Shown here: in pieces, positions 1-12,077 of the stretch
Layout of the letters: the number at the start of each line of letters is the position of its first letter
Numbering within the stretch: the first letter of the stretch is position 1
Origin: Cannabis sativa
Lineage: Eukaryota; Streptophyta; Magnoliopsida; Rosales; Cannabaceae
Length of the DNA stretch: 64,000 nucleotides
Assembly (NCBI RefSeq): GCF_029168945.1
Contig: NW_026870037.1
Span: 2,936,132-3,000,131, forward strand
Reading direction: 5' to 3'
The notes under the pieces: model-generated
The model's input: the letters and a program-made list of their open reading frames with translations, nothing else
What the model was told of the DNA's origin: nothing
Databases searched by the model: none
Made by a program: the position numbers and the translations under genes

Positions 1-943
1 TACTCAATTGAAGAAGCAAAACAAGAAAAAGTTACTAATTCTTCATCTTAAATTATAAATAACATAAAACTAATATTTTATGAATTAGATATTTAATGTA
101 ATACTTTAAAATATTTAAACATCTTATGTAAAAAAAATAGAACTTATAATGAAACACAACGTGCTTTGCACGTAGTTTCCGCCTAGTTTTGTAAAACATA
201 TTTTAAAGAACAAAATTATCATTATATATATTTTAAAGAACAAAATTGTCATTATATATATTTTTGTAAAGGTAACAGTTATAAGTTGGAGAAAAAAGTG
301 CTCAAAGGCCAAAGTGAGATTCCTTCCATCTACAAAAACTTACTGTATATCCTAAGCATGCTAAACCAATCTATAGGCCGCAACATTAACATTATGACTT
401 ATGACTAACATAAAAAAAAAAAATGCCCCAAAAAGTTAGACAATAAAACTTTAATATAAAAAAATAAAATAAAAATAAATAAATCATTACCCTTAATGAC
501 ATTCCTTAAAAAATTGGTGGAAAAAATATTTCTTTTCTTTTATCTCTTACTTAATCAAGTTCTCCATTTCCATTCCCATTACTTACTAGTAATTACACAG
601 TTTCCACTGAATACAAAAGGGAAAACAACAAACTATACGAAAAGACATTGTCATGCACTAGTAAATTCACATAAACTTCTTAAGAAACAACTTCACTCTA
701 TAATCAGCATATACTCTGTTTTACAATTTATTCAAAAACTCATAAGAACCATTAGTCGAAGGACTGAAAATTTGAGATCTTTTTAGCACATTTCCTCGAA
801 ATGGAAATGGAAGATATTTAATAAGAAAAAAAAAAGAATATCCATCTAGGTGCAAAAAACAAAAAGATAATTCTTTATGTCTGTAAATGATGACTTCTAA
901 GAACCATAAATTAGTTGAAATTTGCCACATAGAAAATCCAAAA
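1..943. other. AT-rich intergenic sequence, no gene seen
   Basis: Only short open frames without recognisable protein features are present. It lies downstream of the minus-strand mS37 gene, so the part next to position 943 probably includes that gene's 3' UTR. A 30-bp tandem duplication lies at 201-260 and is listed separately. Confidence 0.5.
201..260. repeat. 30-bp tandem duplication (2 copies)
   Basis: Positions 201-230 and 231-260 are the same 30-bp unit, beginning TTTTAAAGAACAAAATT, with a single A/G difference. This is seen directly. It is a short local duplication with no evident function. Confidence 0.85.
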
Positions 944-1307
944 TTACTTCTTTCCCCTACTAAGCCTTTGCATATGGTAATTAATGCTTCCCCATGGCTT
1001 TCTGTTGTTGTTCTGCAAGAAAAATAAAACTCTCAAGCTTTAAAGCTGGTACTAAAATGAAATTTTGCTATGTTGCAAAATAAATTTAAGCATAAAAAAT
1101 TCACACACATGCAGAATCCAAATACAAGAAACCAACCTGAGCATCCATACAAGTATTTAGAAGTTCCTTATTTCGGACACACTTCTCATCACTGTTGTGA
1201 TTAAGTGCCAAGCAGTTGAGAAATGTCATCATCTCCTTCATGCAGGGTTTGTGAAGAGAGCCGAATTTCTTGGGATTAATTCGAAGAGTACCAACTTTCC
1301 GACCCAT
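944..1307 (-). CDS. mS37: Mitochondrial small-subunit ribosomal protein mS37 (Mrp10-like, twin CX9C)
   Basis: Two coding exons, complement(join(944..1012,1137..1307)), give 79 aa. Exon 1 starts MGRKVGTLRINPKKFG and ends at a GT donor after codon 57. Exon 2 follows a TTGCAG acceptor and encodes NNNRKPWGSINYHMQRL followed by a basic tail and TAA. Cysteines 22/32 and 43/53 form two CX9C motifs, the coiled-coil-helix-coiled-coil-helix fold that is oxidised in the mitochondrial intermembrane space pathway. The length, the basic N-terminus (MGRK) and the WGSINYH tail match plant homologues of yeast Mrp10/CHCHD1, a small mitoribosomal subunit protein. The start is the only ATG that gives the family N-terminus. 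Both introns/exon borders keep frame, so the gene looks functional. A COX19-like assembly factor is the main alternative label, but the tail favours mS37. Confidence 0.9.
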
Positions 1308-1500
1308 TGTGATCTTCTAAACTACATGTCCAAGCAGGCATTGTTAAATTCAACATCAAAGAGATACTCTTTTAGAATAATGACAATACTTGGTAATTAC
1401 TCCAAAATCATCTTAAAATACAAGATTTCCAATCAGACATAAAAGGTAAGAAACTTGACCATTAGTCTATTTCATGATAAATGGTTGGCAAAGTATAACT
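1308..1500. other. Upstream region of the mS37 gene
   Basis: This is the sequence immediately 5' of the mS37 start codon (the gene reads leftward), so it should hold the 5' UTR and core promoter. I see no clear TATA box or other site that I can support. Confidence 0.35.
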
Positions 1501-1509
1501 TAATTTAAG

Positions 1510-1800
1510 ATTGTTCACTGGATCACATCCAATGTTTTTAGACTCATCCAGGTCCAATTCAATTATACATTGGATGTTGGATTTCTCCAACCGATCCAAT
1601 CCAATATTGTAGGCTCAACCAAACCGATCCAATAAATCATTGGATTGGATCGGTTCCATCCAATGAATGAATCCCTGTATTGGATCGGATCCATCCAATA
1701 TTTTTTAGACCGGATTGGATCCATTCAATATTTTAATCCAATACTAATTGAATTGATTGGATCCATCCAATCCAATCCAAGAGTAAAACCTGATTTTTCA
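1510..1800. repeat. Degenerate ATCCAATCC / TTGGATTGG repeat cluster
   Basis: The block is dominated by short, imperfect copies of ATCCAATCC and its complement TTGGATCGG in both orientations, unlike the surrounding AT-rich DNA. Such dense short motifs are typical of subterminal arrays of non-autonomous DNA transposons. I could not define terminal inverted repeats or a target duplication, so the class is uncertain. Confidence 0.5.
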
Positions 1801-1830
1801 CCTAAACGGCTAATATATTAGTTCAAAATA

Positions 1831-1945
1831 TTACAACCCAACATAAATCCAACCTAATTGTAACATAAGTCCAACATAAATCCAACCTAAATTGTAACAT
1901 AAGTCCAACATAAATCCATCCTAAATTATAACATAAGTCTAACAT
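1831..1945. repeat. Tandem repeat, about 34-bp unit, about 3 copies
   Basis: Successive units built on AACATAAATCCAACCTAA followed by ATTGTAACATAAGTCC repeat about every 34 bp, with the last copy diverged. It adjoins the ATCCAATCC cluster and may belong to the same repeat element. No coding potential. Confidence 0.75.
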
Positions 1946-4557
1946 CAAGTTATAATAATACATGTTACATAAACAAGAGTATACAAATAATGAATATCAT
2001 AGAATCCTTCATCAGTCAAAACTCCAAAGTGACAATGTCACTCAATTCTGAACAAATACCTTTTTAAGGTTAACAAATACTACTCTCACTTTATTAATTT
2101 ATTTATTTATTCTTAAAAGAAAAAAAATGATACTAAAGATTACCCACCAAGACGAACGATTTTTCAGTTTCTTATTAATAATGCTTTTTTTAAAGCAAAG
2201 AAAGTATATAGTTATTATGAATTTAAGGTCATAATGAAATTGGTAAAATTGGGGTGGAAGTGAGAAAAACATATGATTTGGAAGGTGGACAACTCTGAAA
2301 CAAAGAAATGGACAAAAATGTTGTGATTTTTGATGAAATTTAAAATAAAACATTCAGACTTTGTTGAATTGTTATTTTGTCTATGCTCCGGTCCAATCAA
2401 ATTCAGTGCACCCTCATTGTTTTTTGTCCTGCCTTCACTTGTTTAATGCAACTCTCTTTTAGATTTTATTTACATATATCTATAGTACAAAAAACTAAAG
2501 AAAACACTTAATTTTGACACTAATTCATTCCAATTTAATGTATGATGTCAAATGCCAGCAAGTTCATTCCAACACACAATATAATATCTGAAAAACACAA
2601 AAACATATATTTACAATCAAATATGTATTCTGATTTTTCAACTCATCAAATTAACTATTATGATTACATCTTTTGCCCAAGTTAATTAGACAGATTACGG
2701 GACAAAAATGACCTAATTAAGTCACTGGTTTTTGGGAAAAATAAGAGAAAGTTAAAAGACCTGAGTTGCTGCCGTTTGCGAGGGAGAAGATGTGTCGTCG
2801 TTGGGGAGGGAGGAGCTGTGTCGCTTCCGTCGCTGGTGAAGATGCCGTCGGCGACTTAGGGAGGAGAAGCCGTCTCCGTCGTCGTCAAATCGCTGGGCAG
2901 CGAATCACCGGCGTCGTCCACTCTCTGAGCAGTGGGCAGCGGCTTTAAAGAGGGATGAGGTGAGCGAGAGAATTCGATAGAGTGAGAGAGTGGATCTGAT
3001 GAGATTTTTAGGGTTTTGTTTTTTTTTTTTAAAAAAAAAAAATGTTAAAATATGTTGTATTATTATATCTTGTATTAAATTAAAGGAAACCTGTAGACTA
3101 TTTTTTAATTTTTTTTTTTAATTTATGGTTTAGATTTTTAAAGTATTTTTTGTTGCAGGTTGCTCCGTTTTTCTATACTAGGTGATTGTTACGTGTCAAG
3201 CCACGTAGTGTTAGTTTTATTTAATATTTTAGTTTTTTATTTTAATTAATAATTAAAATAGTATAATTATTTGAACGATTTGTTTTATAAAAATAAAATA
3301 TGTGTCAGTATATTTAGTAAGTAAAACATAGTTGTGTTATAATAATGTATGTTATTAATAGTAAAATGTACATTAATCTTCTAATTGAAAAAAGTTCTAT
3401 TATCTCATTTCATATCTAATAATAGCTACACAACTATATATTTATAGACTTTCACATTCTTTGCAAATTACTAATAAGCACCAATAATATTTTCATATTC
3501 TAATATTTTTCAACCTTCTCCTCTTGGTGGTAAAATTAAAAATAAAACTAAAAATAAGCACAAACATATAAGGTAAATACTAATTACAGCCCATTTCATC
3601 TTTTTTTTTTTTAAGCCCAAGCCCAAAAATCTCTAATCCAACACAATCAATCTTCTTTTATATTATCTTTTCTAGATATTTTATCTATATTTTTATTTTT
3701 TAAAAAATAAATAAATAAATTATTAATATTCTCCCAGATAGGTTTGTTAGAGAGATATGCGGCTAAGATGATTTTTTTAATTTAAAAAGAGATTATTAAT
3801 ATTTAAAAGATTGTTTAATTTTTTGGGTTTAATTATTGGGTTTATTTTTTAACGGGAGATCAAACCTAATCGTTAAATTTAACAGAATATTCTTTTATTT
3901 TAAGTATATTCTGTTAAACCAAGAATGTTAAACTAAGAAATGCCGTTAGATAGACACTTTTAATATATAAAGATAGAATTCTACAAAAATAAGAAATTAT
4001 TTTAAAGTATAAAAATAAAAAATAAAAAAAAAATAAATTTATTCTTAAATATTTAAGTATTTTAAAAGAACATCTTACAAAAAAAAACTTAAAATCTAAA
4101 TAAGTTAATAATTTGTTATTTTCAAAATATAATGTATGTATTTATATTTTATGGGCCATAAATATAATTCTCATTTAAATTTAGTTTATTATTTAATTTT
4201 TTTTTCTTGCATAAGTTAAAATTTTAATTATTCCTTTAAAATAGAAAAATTACATTATTATATCATGTTAATTTTTAACATAATATCTTACATAGCTACA
4301 CTTACATTTAGTAGTATATAATTTTTAGTGTCTTCTTCTTATTTTGGTAGAATTTTATCTCTTATTCTCATTTTTAACCAAAAAAAAAATTACTGTAATA
4401 CAAAAATAATAAAAAAAAAAAATAGCGAGTTTATTCTTTAACTAACTTATCTACATATTATTACAATTATTTTTGTGATTTCATACTTAATTGGTTGTTT
4501 TAAAAAATTTGTACTTCTATTATTATTATTTTGGAATTCTTTGGTAATAGGATTTGA
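1946..4557. other. AT-rich intergenic DNA with one GC-rich island
   Basis: Mostly low-complexity AT-rich sequence with poly-A/T tracts. Positions 2760-2960 form an island rich in CGTCG/GTCGTC that contrasts with the flanks. Its 60-codon frame (2766-2948) has no recognisable domain. No gene is supported. Confidence 0.45.
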
Positions 4558-4570
4558 TATGTAAGATTAT

Positions 4571-4739
4571 CTTTTTTTTTTTTTTTTTTTGAGAAAATGC
4601 CTGTTATTATAAATTAAAGATAATCATTTACAACAACAGAAAAAAATAGTAAAAGGGATCTCTTCTAACCATATACAATCGTTATCCAACTGTAAAGCTT
4701 GCTTAGCCAAACCATGTGCAGATTGGTTAGCATCCCGTC
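4571..4739 (-). mobile_element. 5'-truncated LINE with poly-A tail and target-site duplication
   Basis: Read on the minus strand, the fragment encodes the end of a plant LINE RNase H domain ([18 protein letters not shown], with the R-x-AN-x-x-AH-x-LAK motif), a stop codon, about 50 bp of 3' UTR and a poly-A tract (poly-T at 4571-4590). It is bounded by TATGTAAGATTAT (4558-4570) and TATGTAAAATTAT (4740-4752), a 13-bp target-site duplication with one mismatch. This is the expected product of abortive target-primed reverse transcription. It belongs to a different copy or subfamily from the LINE at 5509-12125, which is on the other strand. Confidence 0.85.
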
Positions 4740-4813
4740 TATGTAAAATTATTTAATTAATACAATATATTTTGTTTCAAATATTTAAACATATAATCTA
4801 TAACCTAAATAAA

Positions 4814-5104
4814 GGGAAGTTTACAAAAATACTGGAATTTTGGTTAACTTTTACAAAAATACTGTCACACGGAAATATTTTCAAAAATACTGTGTTTTTA
4901 TAAAACACCAGTAAAACACAAAGCAGAGTAACTCAAAACAATAGTAGAACACCAGTAAAACACCAGTAGAACACCAGTGAAAACTTAATACAGTATACTG
5001 CAGTATGAAACTTATAAAAAAATACAGTAAAAAAGTAAAAAATACCGCCTGGCAATATTTTTGTAAAAAAAATGACAAAAGTTAGTACACCATGTAAATT
5101 TCCT
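4814..5104. mobile_element. MITE-like element with terminal inverted repeats
   Basis: The left end GGGAAGTTTACAAAAATAC and the complement of the right end AGGAAATTTACATGG form an imperfect inverted repeat. Flanks share TAAATAAA (4806-4813 and 5105-5112), an 8-bp target duplication (9 bp with one mismatch). Inside, 4905-4980 contains reiterated AACACCAGT units. The size (291 bp) and absence of coding capacity fit a non-autonomous hAT- or Mutator-type MITE. The superfamily is not settled because an 8- or 9-bp duplication is possible. Confidence 0.6.
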
Positions 5105-5495
5105 TAAATAAAATCACAATATTTTGGACTTATTCTTATTAAGTGGTTGAAGGAGGCTAAATATCAAATTAAGTGGTTGAAAGAATATGAGTTCAACTTC
5201 TAAATTAGATTTTATTTCTTTTTACTTGTCAAACATTGTGGTTTGTTTATTTTATTTCTTAACCATTTTGGTTTAGTTTATTTCTTTAACAATATAATTT
5301 GTTTTATTTCAAAAATATTGGAGTTATATATTTACATGTTTATTTTATAACAAAATAAATAATAATTTAGATATAGAAGAGATGAACGAAGAATGTATAC
5401 AACAAGCCATAACAAAAGAAATAAAAATTGATGAACTACTCATTATCATTGTAAGAACATCCGTATATTATCATAATCATTTTTTATTAAGGACC
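5105..5495. other. AT-rich spacer, nothing recognised
   Basis: Low-complexity sequence between the MITE-like element and the LINE target-site duplication. No ORF or repeat structure that I can support. Confidence 0.4.
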
Positions 5496-5925
5496 CATTT
5501 AAAAATGGGGATTTCAATGATGGGAGCATGGTCTTCTACTGTGCTCTCTCTCTAGCCGTCTTGTTTTCTTTTCTTCCTGGTCTGAGAGCCTCTAGTTATT
5601 AGATTTTCTCTTGATTTCGTGTGTCTGTCTATTTGGTTTCTTTGTGTCGTGTGTGTTTTTTCTGTTTGGAAGCCCTCGTGTTAGTTTGGTTTTTGACGGC
5701 TGGGGTTCCATTTCTTCTTGCTCGTGTCTCTTTGTGGGGTGCTTATTTGGTTTTCTGCTTGTCTTTTCCTGTCCTCAACTACTGTTTTGTCTTACTGAGT
5801 CTTTTGTCTTTCCCTGGGGTATTTCTGTTGATTCTGTTGTGTAAGTTTGAGTGTGTGAAGCTTTTATTTTCGGTGTCTTTGTCCCTGGTAGTTGGTAGGT
5901 TTTGTCTTTTGTTTTGTCGGCATTT

Positions 5926-8024
5926 ATGGAGGTAGTAAATGCTTCTATGACTCCCCCTCTTAAAGGCAAATGCCTTTCTGTTAATGATGCATCGGTTAAG
6001 TTGGTTCCTTGCGAATCTTCTCGAAAAGCTCTATCTACTTTAAATACGTTGGGAAAAGTGGTGGCCCCCAGGCATTTGTGTGTGAGGCCAATGTAGTGGA
6101 GTTTGTGGCCAAAGCTTGGAAATTCCCTGTGACCGTGGTGGCTCTGATTGAGGGGCCTCAATACACTAACTGTTTTGAGCTAAGCTTTGCTCGTGAGGAA
6201 GATAGGAGTTGGGCTCTTGATCATGGCCCTTGGTGCATCCGTGGCTACACTTTCTTTCTCCAAGTTTGGTCCTCAACCTCGGATTCCCCTGTGCTGAGTG
6301 ATACGATGCGGCTTTGGGTTCAGGTACACAATATTCCCCATGAATATTTTTCTATGGCTAATGGGCTTTTGTTAGGTGGAAAAGCAGGGAAAGTAATCTT
6401 TGTGGATTTGAAAGAGAACAACCCTGCCTCTTGGAGCAAATATCTCAAGATTTTGATTGAAAGAGATTACAAAACACCTCTGTTCTCGGGTTGTTTCTTC
6501 GACCTGGATTCGGGAGTTAAGAGATGGCTCCAGTTTAAATATGAACAAGTAGGCATCTTCTGCTACTTTTGTGGACGACTGGGACACCAAAGACGAGGCT
6601 GTAAGCTTTCTTCGCCGGAGCTGGTTACCAGTGAAAATGGGACTCCCTTCCCTCTTTTTGGGTCGTGGCTATCTACATCTTCGACCTATCGGGATGTCTT
6701 CGCCAGCGCCAATTCGTTCTCTCCAAGTCGTGATCATGTTGGATATGCTCTGTATCCCCCGTTCCGCCGTCCGTCCAATGAGATCGTTATCGGCCATGGC
6801 GATGGTGGTTTCAGGAGCTCGGTTTCCGTTGTTCCTCGTGGTTCGAGACGGTCAGGGATGGTGACTAAACGGGGCCCTCTGGCCGCTGGCAGTTCACATC
6901 GGTCGGTGTGGGTTTCCAAGCAGAGACCAACGGGTGGTGTACCTCTCCGTTCTAAATCGGGTGAAGATGGAAATGTTGAAGCTATTCATTTTGAAAAGGA
7001 GTCTGGAACGTTTCCTGGAATAGAAGTGCCTATTACTGAAGCTATAAATGACCGTTCATTGATGAGTGTGCCTATTTTGAATTTATGTGGAAAAGAAGAT
7101 GTGGTCTCTTTAGTGGATCGGGCCCAGGTGGAGCCCATTTCTGCAAGTGGGCCGAATGTAAATGCTGAAACAATTGGTGTGAATCTCTTGAGCCAAGAAA
7201 CTTTGAATGTTACTAATATTGGAAATAAAAAAAGGGATGTTGGGCCTATTGCTATTGGGCCGTGTGTGTTTAACAATGGGTTGGCTGCCCATAATGTGGA
7301 CAAGCATACTAGCCCAATGTTCCTTGATTCTAATTTGAGTAATATTGTTAGTGGGCCTCCTCCCATTAATAATAATACTCTCTCATGTGGGCCTACTTTG
7401 AAGCAATCTAAGAAGTTGTCTACTCCAAGCCGTGAGTTAATGGGGCCGGCTGTTTTGGGTACTAATAATAATAATAGTATTGGGCCAAATACTTTATCTC
7501 AAGCTAATGTTGGGCACATGAAAACTACATCCATTTTGCCTAATGCTTCTCATGGTACTATGGAGCAAGATAATGAAGAAAAAGCTTTGACTCAGTTTTT
7601 TAATGCTCAAGAAAGTTTATTGCATGACCTCAAGCACTTTGGGAACCTCGACTTGTATGAAATACGGAAAATAGGAGGGGATATTGGGGTCCCGGCTTCA
7701 TCGGAAGTTAATGAGAGAACAACTCCTTTCAAGAAAAGAAAATTTGAAGCATCCGCCTCTCTGTGTTCTAGGCCCCACAAGGTTCCTCGCAAGTATCCAG
7801 ATGTGGTTCGTGATTTTCCTTGGGACACTACAAACAAAGCTAATGAATCGGACTTGGAGATTGATGACCCATCTGAGGATAGCTCTAGCTCCCCGAGCTG
7901 CTCCGGAATTTTGAAGAATGCCCTGGTTGGTTCATTTGTGATCAATGACTCTAATTCCTGTGGGTCCTCTTACTCCCACAACCCTGTGGAGGAGAATGTC
8001 GAATCTCCTCCACAGGAACCATGA
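5926..8024 (+). pseudogene. LINE ORF1: DUF4283 / CCHC zinc-knuckle protein, one frameshift
   Basis: The likely start is ATG at 5926 (MEVVNASMTPPLKGK), giving 57 residues before a stop near 6096. The DUF4283-type domain continues in another frame, open from about 6009 to the TGA at 8022-8024. A single frameshift near 6080 therefore splits the ORF. The domain contains FVAKAWKFP and a WALDHGPWCIRGYTFFLQVW segment, then a CX2CX4HX4C knuckle (CYFCGRLGHQRRGC, 6561-6602). The C-terminal 400 residues are low-complexity and Ser/Asn-rich with many GPxx repeats. ORF1 proteins coat element RNA. The stop overlaps the ORF2 start as ATGA (8021-8024). Confidence 0.85.
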
Positions 8025-11000
8025 GAGGTGTTGCTTGGAACTGTAGAGGGTTGGGGCAGACCTCTACAGTTCGGGAACTGAAGTCCCTGATATTTTCCCG
8101 CTCTCCGGATTTTGTTTTTCTTTCCGAGCTTAAAGTGGATGCTGATCCTCTGGTACGTACTCTTAAGTCTTTACACTTTTATTTCAATATTTGTGTTCCT
8201 TCTATTGGCAATGCGTGAGGTATTATTCTGGCTTGGAAATCGGGGTTTAGTTTTGAATGTATCTCTTGTTCGCGGAATCATATTTCGGGGATTGTCTATT
8301 CGGACCCCCCTCCTTCCCGTGGCTTCTATCTTGTGTTTATGGTCCCCCCTACATGCATGCAAAGAAAAAATTCTGGTCTGAGTTTCTGACTATTGGAGAT
8401 AGATTCGGTGGGCCCTGGCTTATTTTGGGTGATACAAATTTTGTCCTTTGTGATTACGGCGTGAAGGCTCATCTGGCCGGGATCCCTTTATTCCAATTAT
8501 TTCTAATCTGATTGAGAGTAGAGGGCTTATCAATTTGCCTATCCAAGGGGACAATCTCACTTGGGACAATCATCGGTCGGGGAGGCACCATGTCAAGTCT
8601 GCGCTGGATAAAGGCATAGTAAATGGGGCTTGGATTAACTTATTCCCCAGGGCTATTCTCTGTTCTACCCAAACTAGCAATTCGGACCATAGGCCGCTTA
8701 GCCTCCTCTCTGGAGGTTTGGAACCCAAGTTTAAGAGATGTTTCAAGTTCGAAGAAGGTTGGACCCGTGATGGTCGAAGTAAGCTAGTAGTAGATCATGC
8801 CTGGAAATCGGTCTACCATAATTGGGCTCCTGCCCGTTTGTTCAAAAAGGTTGGTGCCACTAGAGTGGCCCTCCTCAGTTGGAACCGGTCCCAATACGGT
8901 AAGTTGGATGTGATCATAAAAGATCTTGAACAGAAGCTTAACTCCCTTCAGAGCCTCCCAGCTGGGTCTCGGGACTGGAACCAGGAATGTGACATCCGTC
9001 GTGCTCTGAATGAGACGTTAGAAAGGAAAGCGATCTACTGGAAGCAAAGAGCCAGGGTGTCTTGGCTCAAGGATGGTGATAAATGCTCTAAGTTTTTCTT
9101 TCTTACGGCTGCTATTAAAGGGAGAAGGAATGCCATTGAGAGTATCTTAAACAAAGATAATGTCTGGATCTCCGGTCGGGGAGCTATTGGGAAAGAATTT
9201 ATTGAGTTTTTTAAAGGTATCTTCGCTGCTTCTGATAATGGCGTGGACTACAATTGTGCCAAGTTTTTTCCTCAGAAAATTTCTCAGGATGAATCGGAGG
9301 CCCTTGTTTGATGTCCTAGTGCTGATGACATCAAAAGAGTTCTGTTTGCCATGAATAACAACAAGGCCCCGGGTCCTGATGGGATGTCTGTCCTGTTTTA
9401 CAAACATTATTGGGAGTCGGTTGGAGCGGACTTTTGTGATGCGGTATCCGACTTTTATCTACTGAAACATGCATAGAGGAATCAATGCCACCAATGTTGT
9501 CCTTATTCCTAAAGTCAAAAACCCTACCCGTACCAACCATTTTAGGCCAATCTCTCTGTGTAATGTGGTATACAAAGTAATCTCTAAGATTATAGCAAAC
9601 AGGATAAAGCCTATTCTCCCCTCCATTATTTGCCCAACCCAAGCTGTGTTTGTACCGGGTCGGAACATCCATGATAACAATGTTATAGTCCAGGAGATCA
9701 TTCACTCTTTCAACAAGAAGAAAGGCAAGGAGGGGTTTTTTGCTATTAAAATTGACCTGGTCAAAGCGTATGATAAGTTGAGCTGGCAATTTATTGATCA
9801 TGTATTAGATTGCTATGGAGTTCCCCAGAAATTTCGTTTGTGGATTACTAAATGTATCACTACTTCATCGCTGAATATCTGCCTCAATGGAGGGCAGGTT
9901 GGGCGAATCAACCCTTCTTGTGGTCTTCGGCAAGGCGACCCCCTCTCCCCTTATCTCTTCATTTGGGCGGCTGAAGTTCTATCTAGATTATTCCATGAAG
10001 CCCTTGACCAGGGGTCCATTAAGGGAATCCAACTTAGTAGAGGGGGGCCGGTCCTGTCTCACATTTTCTTTGCGGATGATCTAATTCTGGTTGGCCGAGC
10101 TAATTTACGTGAGGTGAATGGTTTCTGGAGATGTCTAGAGAATTTCTGCTTGTGGTCATGTCAACAGGTGAATAAGCTCAAATCATCTGTTTTCTTTAGT
10201 AAAAATACCCCCGTGAACTTGCGTGAAGAAATTAAAGAAGCTTTGGGAATTGATTCTCCTGAAGGCTGCATCAAATATGCGGGCACCTTTTATTTAGATC
10301 TAGGCAGAAGGATGCTGACTTTAATTTTATCCTTGATAACCTCACGACAAAGCTTCAGGGATGGAAGGCAAAAACTCTATCAAAAGCAGGCCGAGCTACT
10401 CTGATAAAGTGAGTAGGCTTGTCGATGCCAATGTATGCGATGCAAACGTCGAGACTCTCTACTCGTATGGTAAACAAAATTGATGGCCTGGTCAGAGATT
10501 TTTGGTGGGGTTTTGAGAAAGGAAACCATGGGATCCATCTAAAGGCTTGGGACAAACTGTGTCTCCCTAAATCCCTGGGTGGGCTTGGTTTCCGGAAAAC
10601 CAAGGAGATGAATCAGGCCTTCCTTGCTAAATGGGGATGGAATATTCTCAATGGATGCCAATCTCTTTGCTGTAGAGTTCTAATAGCTAAATACCTCAAA
10701 GGAAAAGATCTCCTTAGTTGCAGGTACAAAGATTCAGATTCTTGGTTTTGGAAAAGTGTTGTGAAGGCGAATTCCATTTTGAAAAAAGGTGCTTGTAAGT
10801 TGGTTGCTAATGGTCAGAATACTAAGATCTGGGGAGATCCCTGGATTCCTCTTCGGAAAGGCTTCCATCCGAAACCTATTGAGGGAACTTCTCCCAACCT
10901 CAACTGTGTGGCTGAACTTCTGTTAAATAATGGGCAGTGGGATATTCAAAAGCTGCGTGATAACTTTGACCGAGAATCGGTCTCGGACATTCTTAAAGGG

Positions 11001-12077
11001 GGCCATCCCTCTGGAAATGGGAATGATAGATGGATTTGGACGCTAGAAAGTAAGGGGTGCTTCTCGACTAAATCGGCGTATACGCTCGAAGCTTTGGAAA
11101 GAGCTCCTCATTGTGAAGTTGCCCCGAAGCTCTGGAACAAGCTATGGAATAGCAAAATTTTAGAGCGTCACAAGGTTCTGTGGTGGAGTATCCTGTCAAG
11201 TGTTCTCCCTGCTAGAGCGGTGATTGGGAAACGTTTCCACATAGAAGATATTACTTGCCCTTTATGTGAACAGGGGGAGGAATCTCTTGAACATCTTTTC
11301 CTGTCCTGTGATGTGGCTTTTCATCTTTGGCGCTCCTCTCCCTGGGGCATTTTCCCAGTGTGCGATACTGGCATCCGTGTTTGGGATTGGGTCAAGTTTA
11401 TTTGGGAGCTAAACAAAATAGGCATCGACGCTGATGCGGTTTTCCTATATGCCTCGATTGTTGTGGATACTATCTGGAGAGTGCGAAACGAGAAGGTCCA
11501 TAATAACTGTTCACCTGATATAAAAAAATGTATTGACAGTATTTGTAATTCTTATGCAGATTCTCATGCTTCTTTACTGCCTAGTCCAACTCCAGATCTA
11601 ACGGAAGCTTGGTCCCCTCCTCCTCTGGATTGGATTAAGCTGAACTGTGATGTGAAGGTGGGCCTACATAGTCTGTGCATCGCTGTTGTTGCAAGAAATC
11701 ATTTTGGCAAGGTGATTAGAATTCAGACGGCTCGGGAAGATTTCTCGGATGCTTTGTGCGGTGAAGCTGCGGCCTGCTGCTTAGCTGTGTCGGCTGCTTT
11801 GGATATCGAAACTAAATTTGCTATTGTGGAGAATGATTCGAGGATGGTTATCAATGCGCTTAATGGAATGGAGTCTCATTGGGCTCTTGAAAACTACGTC
11901 TCATTTTGTACTAAATCTTCTCCTTCGTTTATTAGTTGTAATTTCTCTTATATTCCTAGAACTTGTAATTTTGCTGCTCATAATGTGGCTAGATGGGCGT
12001 TTGCTCATCAGGTGTTTGGGACTATCCCGGTGTCCTCATTACCTGACAATATTTTATGTAACGGCCGAGAGGTCTAA
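8021..12077 (+). pseudogene. LINE ORF2: endonuclease / reverse transcriptase / RNase H, multiply broken
   Basis: The start ATG at 8021 gives MRGVAWNCRGLGQTS, the L1 endonuclease N-terminus. A TGA at 8216-8218 interrupts a continuing frame. Further endonuclease motifs are LILGDTNF near 8430 and SDHRPL near 8690. The frame shifts near 8480-8530, has TGA at 9309-9311, shifts again near 9470 and again near 10270-10420. The reverse transcriptase (9469-10404) keeps IKIDLVKAYDKLSW, QGDPLSPYLF and FADD (about 10069). A zinc-binding zf-RVT region (CPLCEQGEESLEHLFLSC, about 11250-11310) and an RNase H domain (LDWIKLNCDVKVG, about 11620-12050) follow, ending at 12077. The catalytic residues are largely preserved, but the product cannot be made as one protein. 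Confidence 0.88.

Noticed and set aside
496..930. Overlapping small frames on both strands
   Set aside because: No codon bias or family motif. The frames overlap each other and consist of AT-rich low-complexity residues.
5611..5935. 77- and 104-codon plus-strand frames upstream of LINE ORF1
   Set aside because: They lie in the T-rich 5' UTR of the LINE. Hydrophobic residues come from T-rich codons and no motif is seen.
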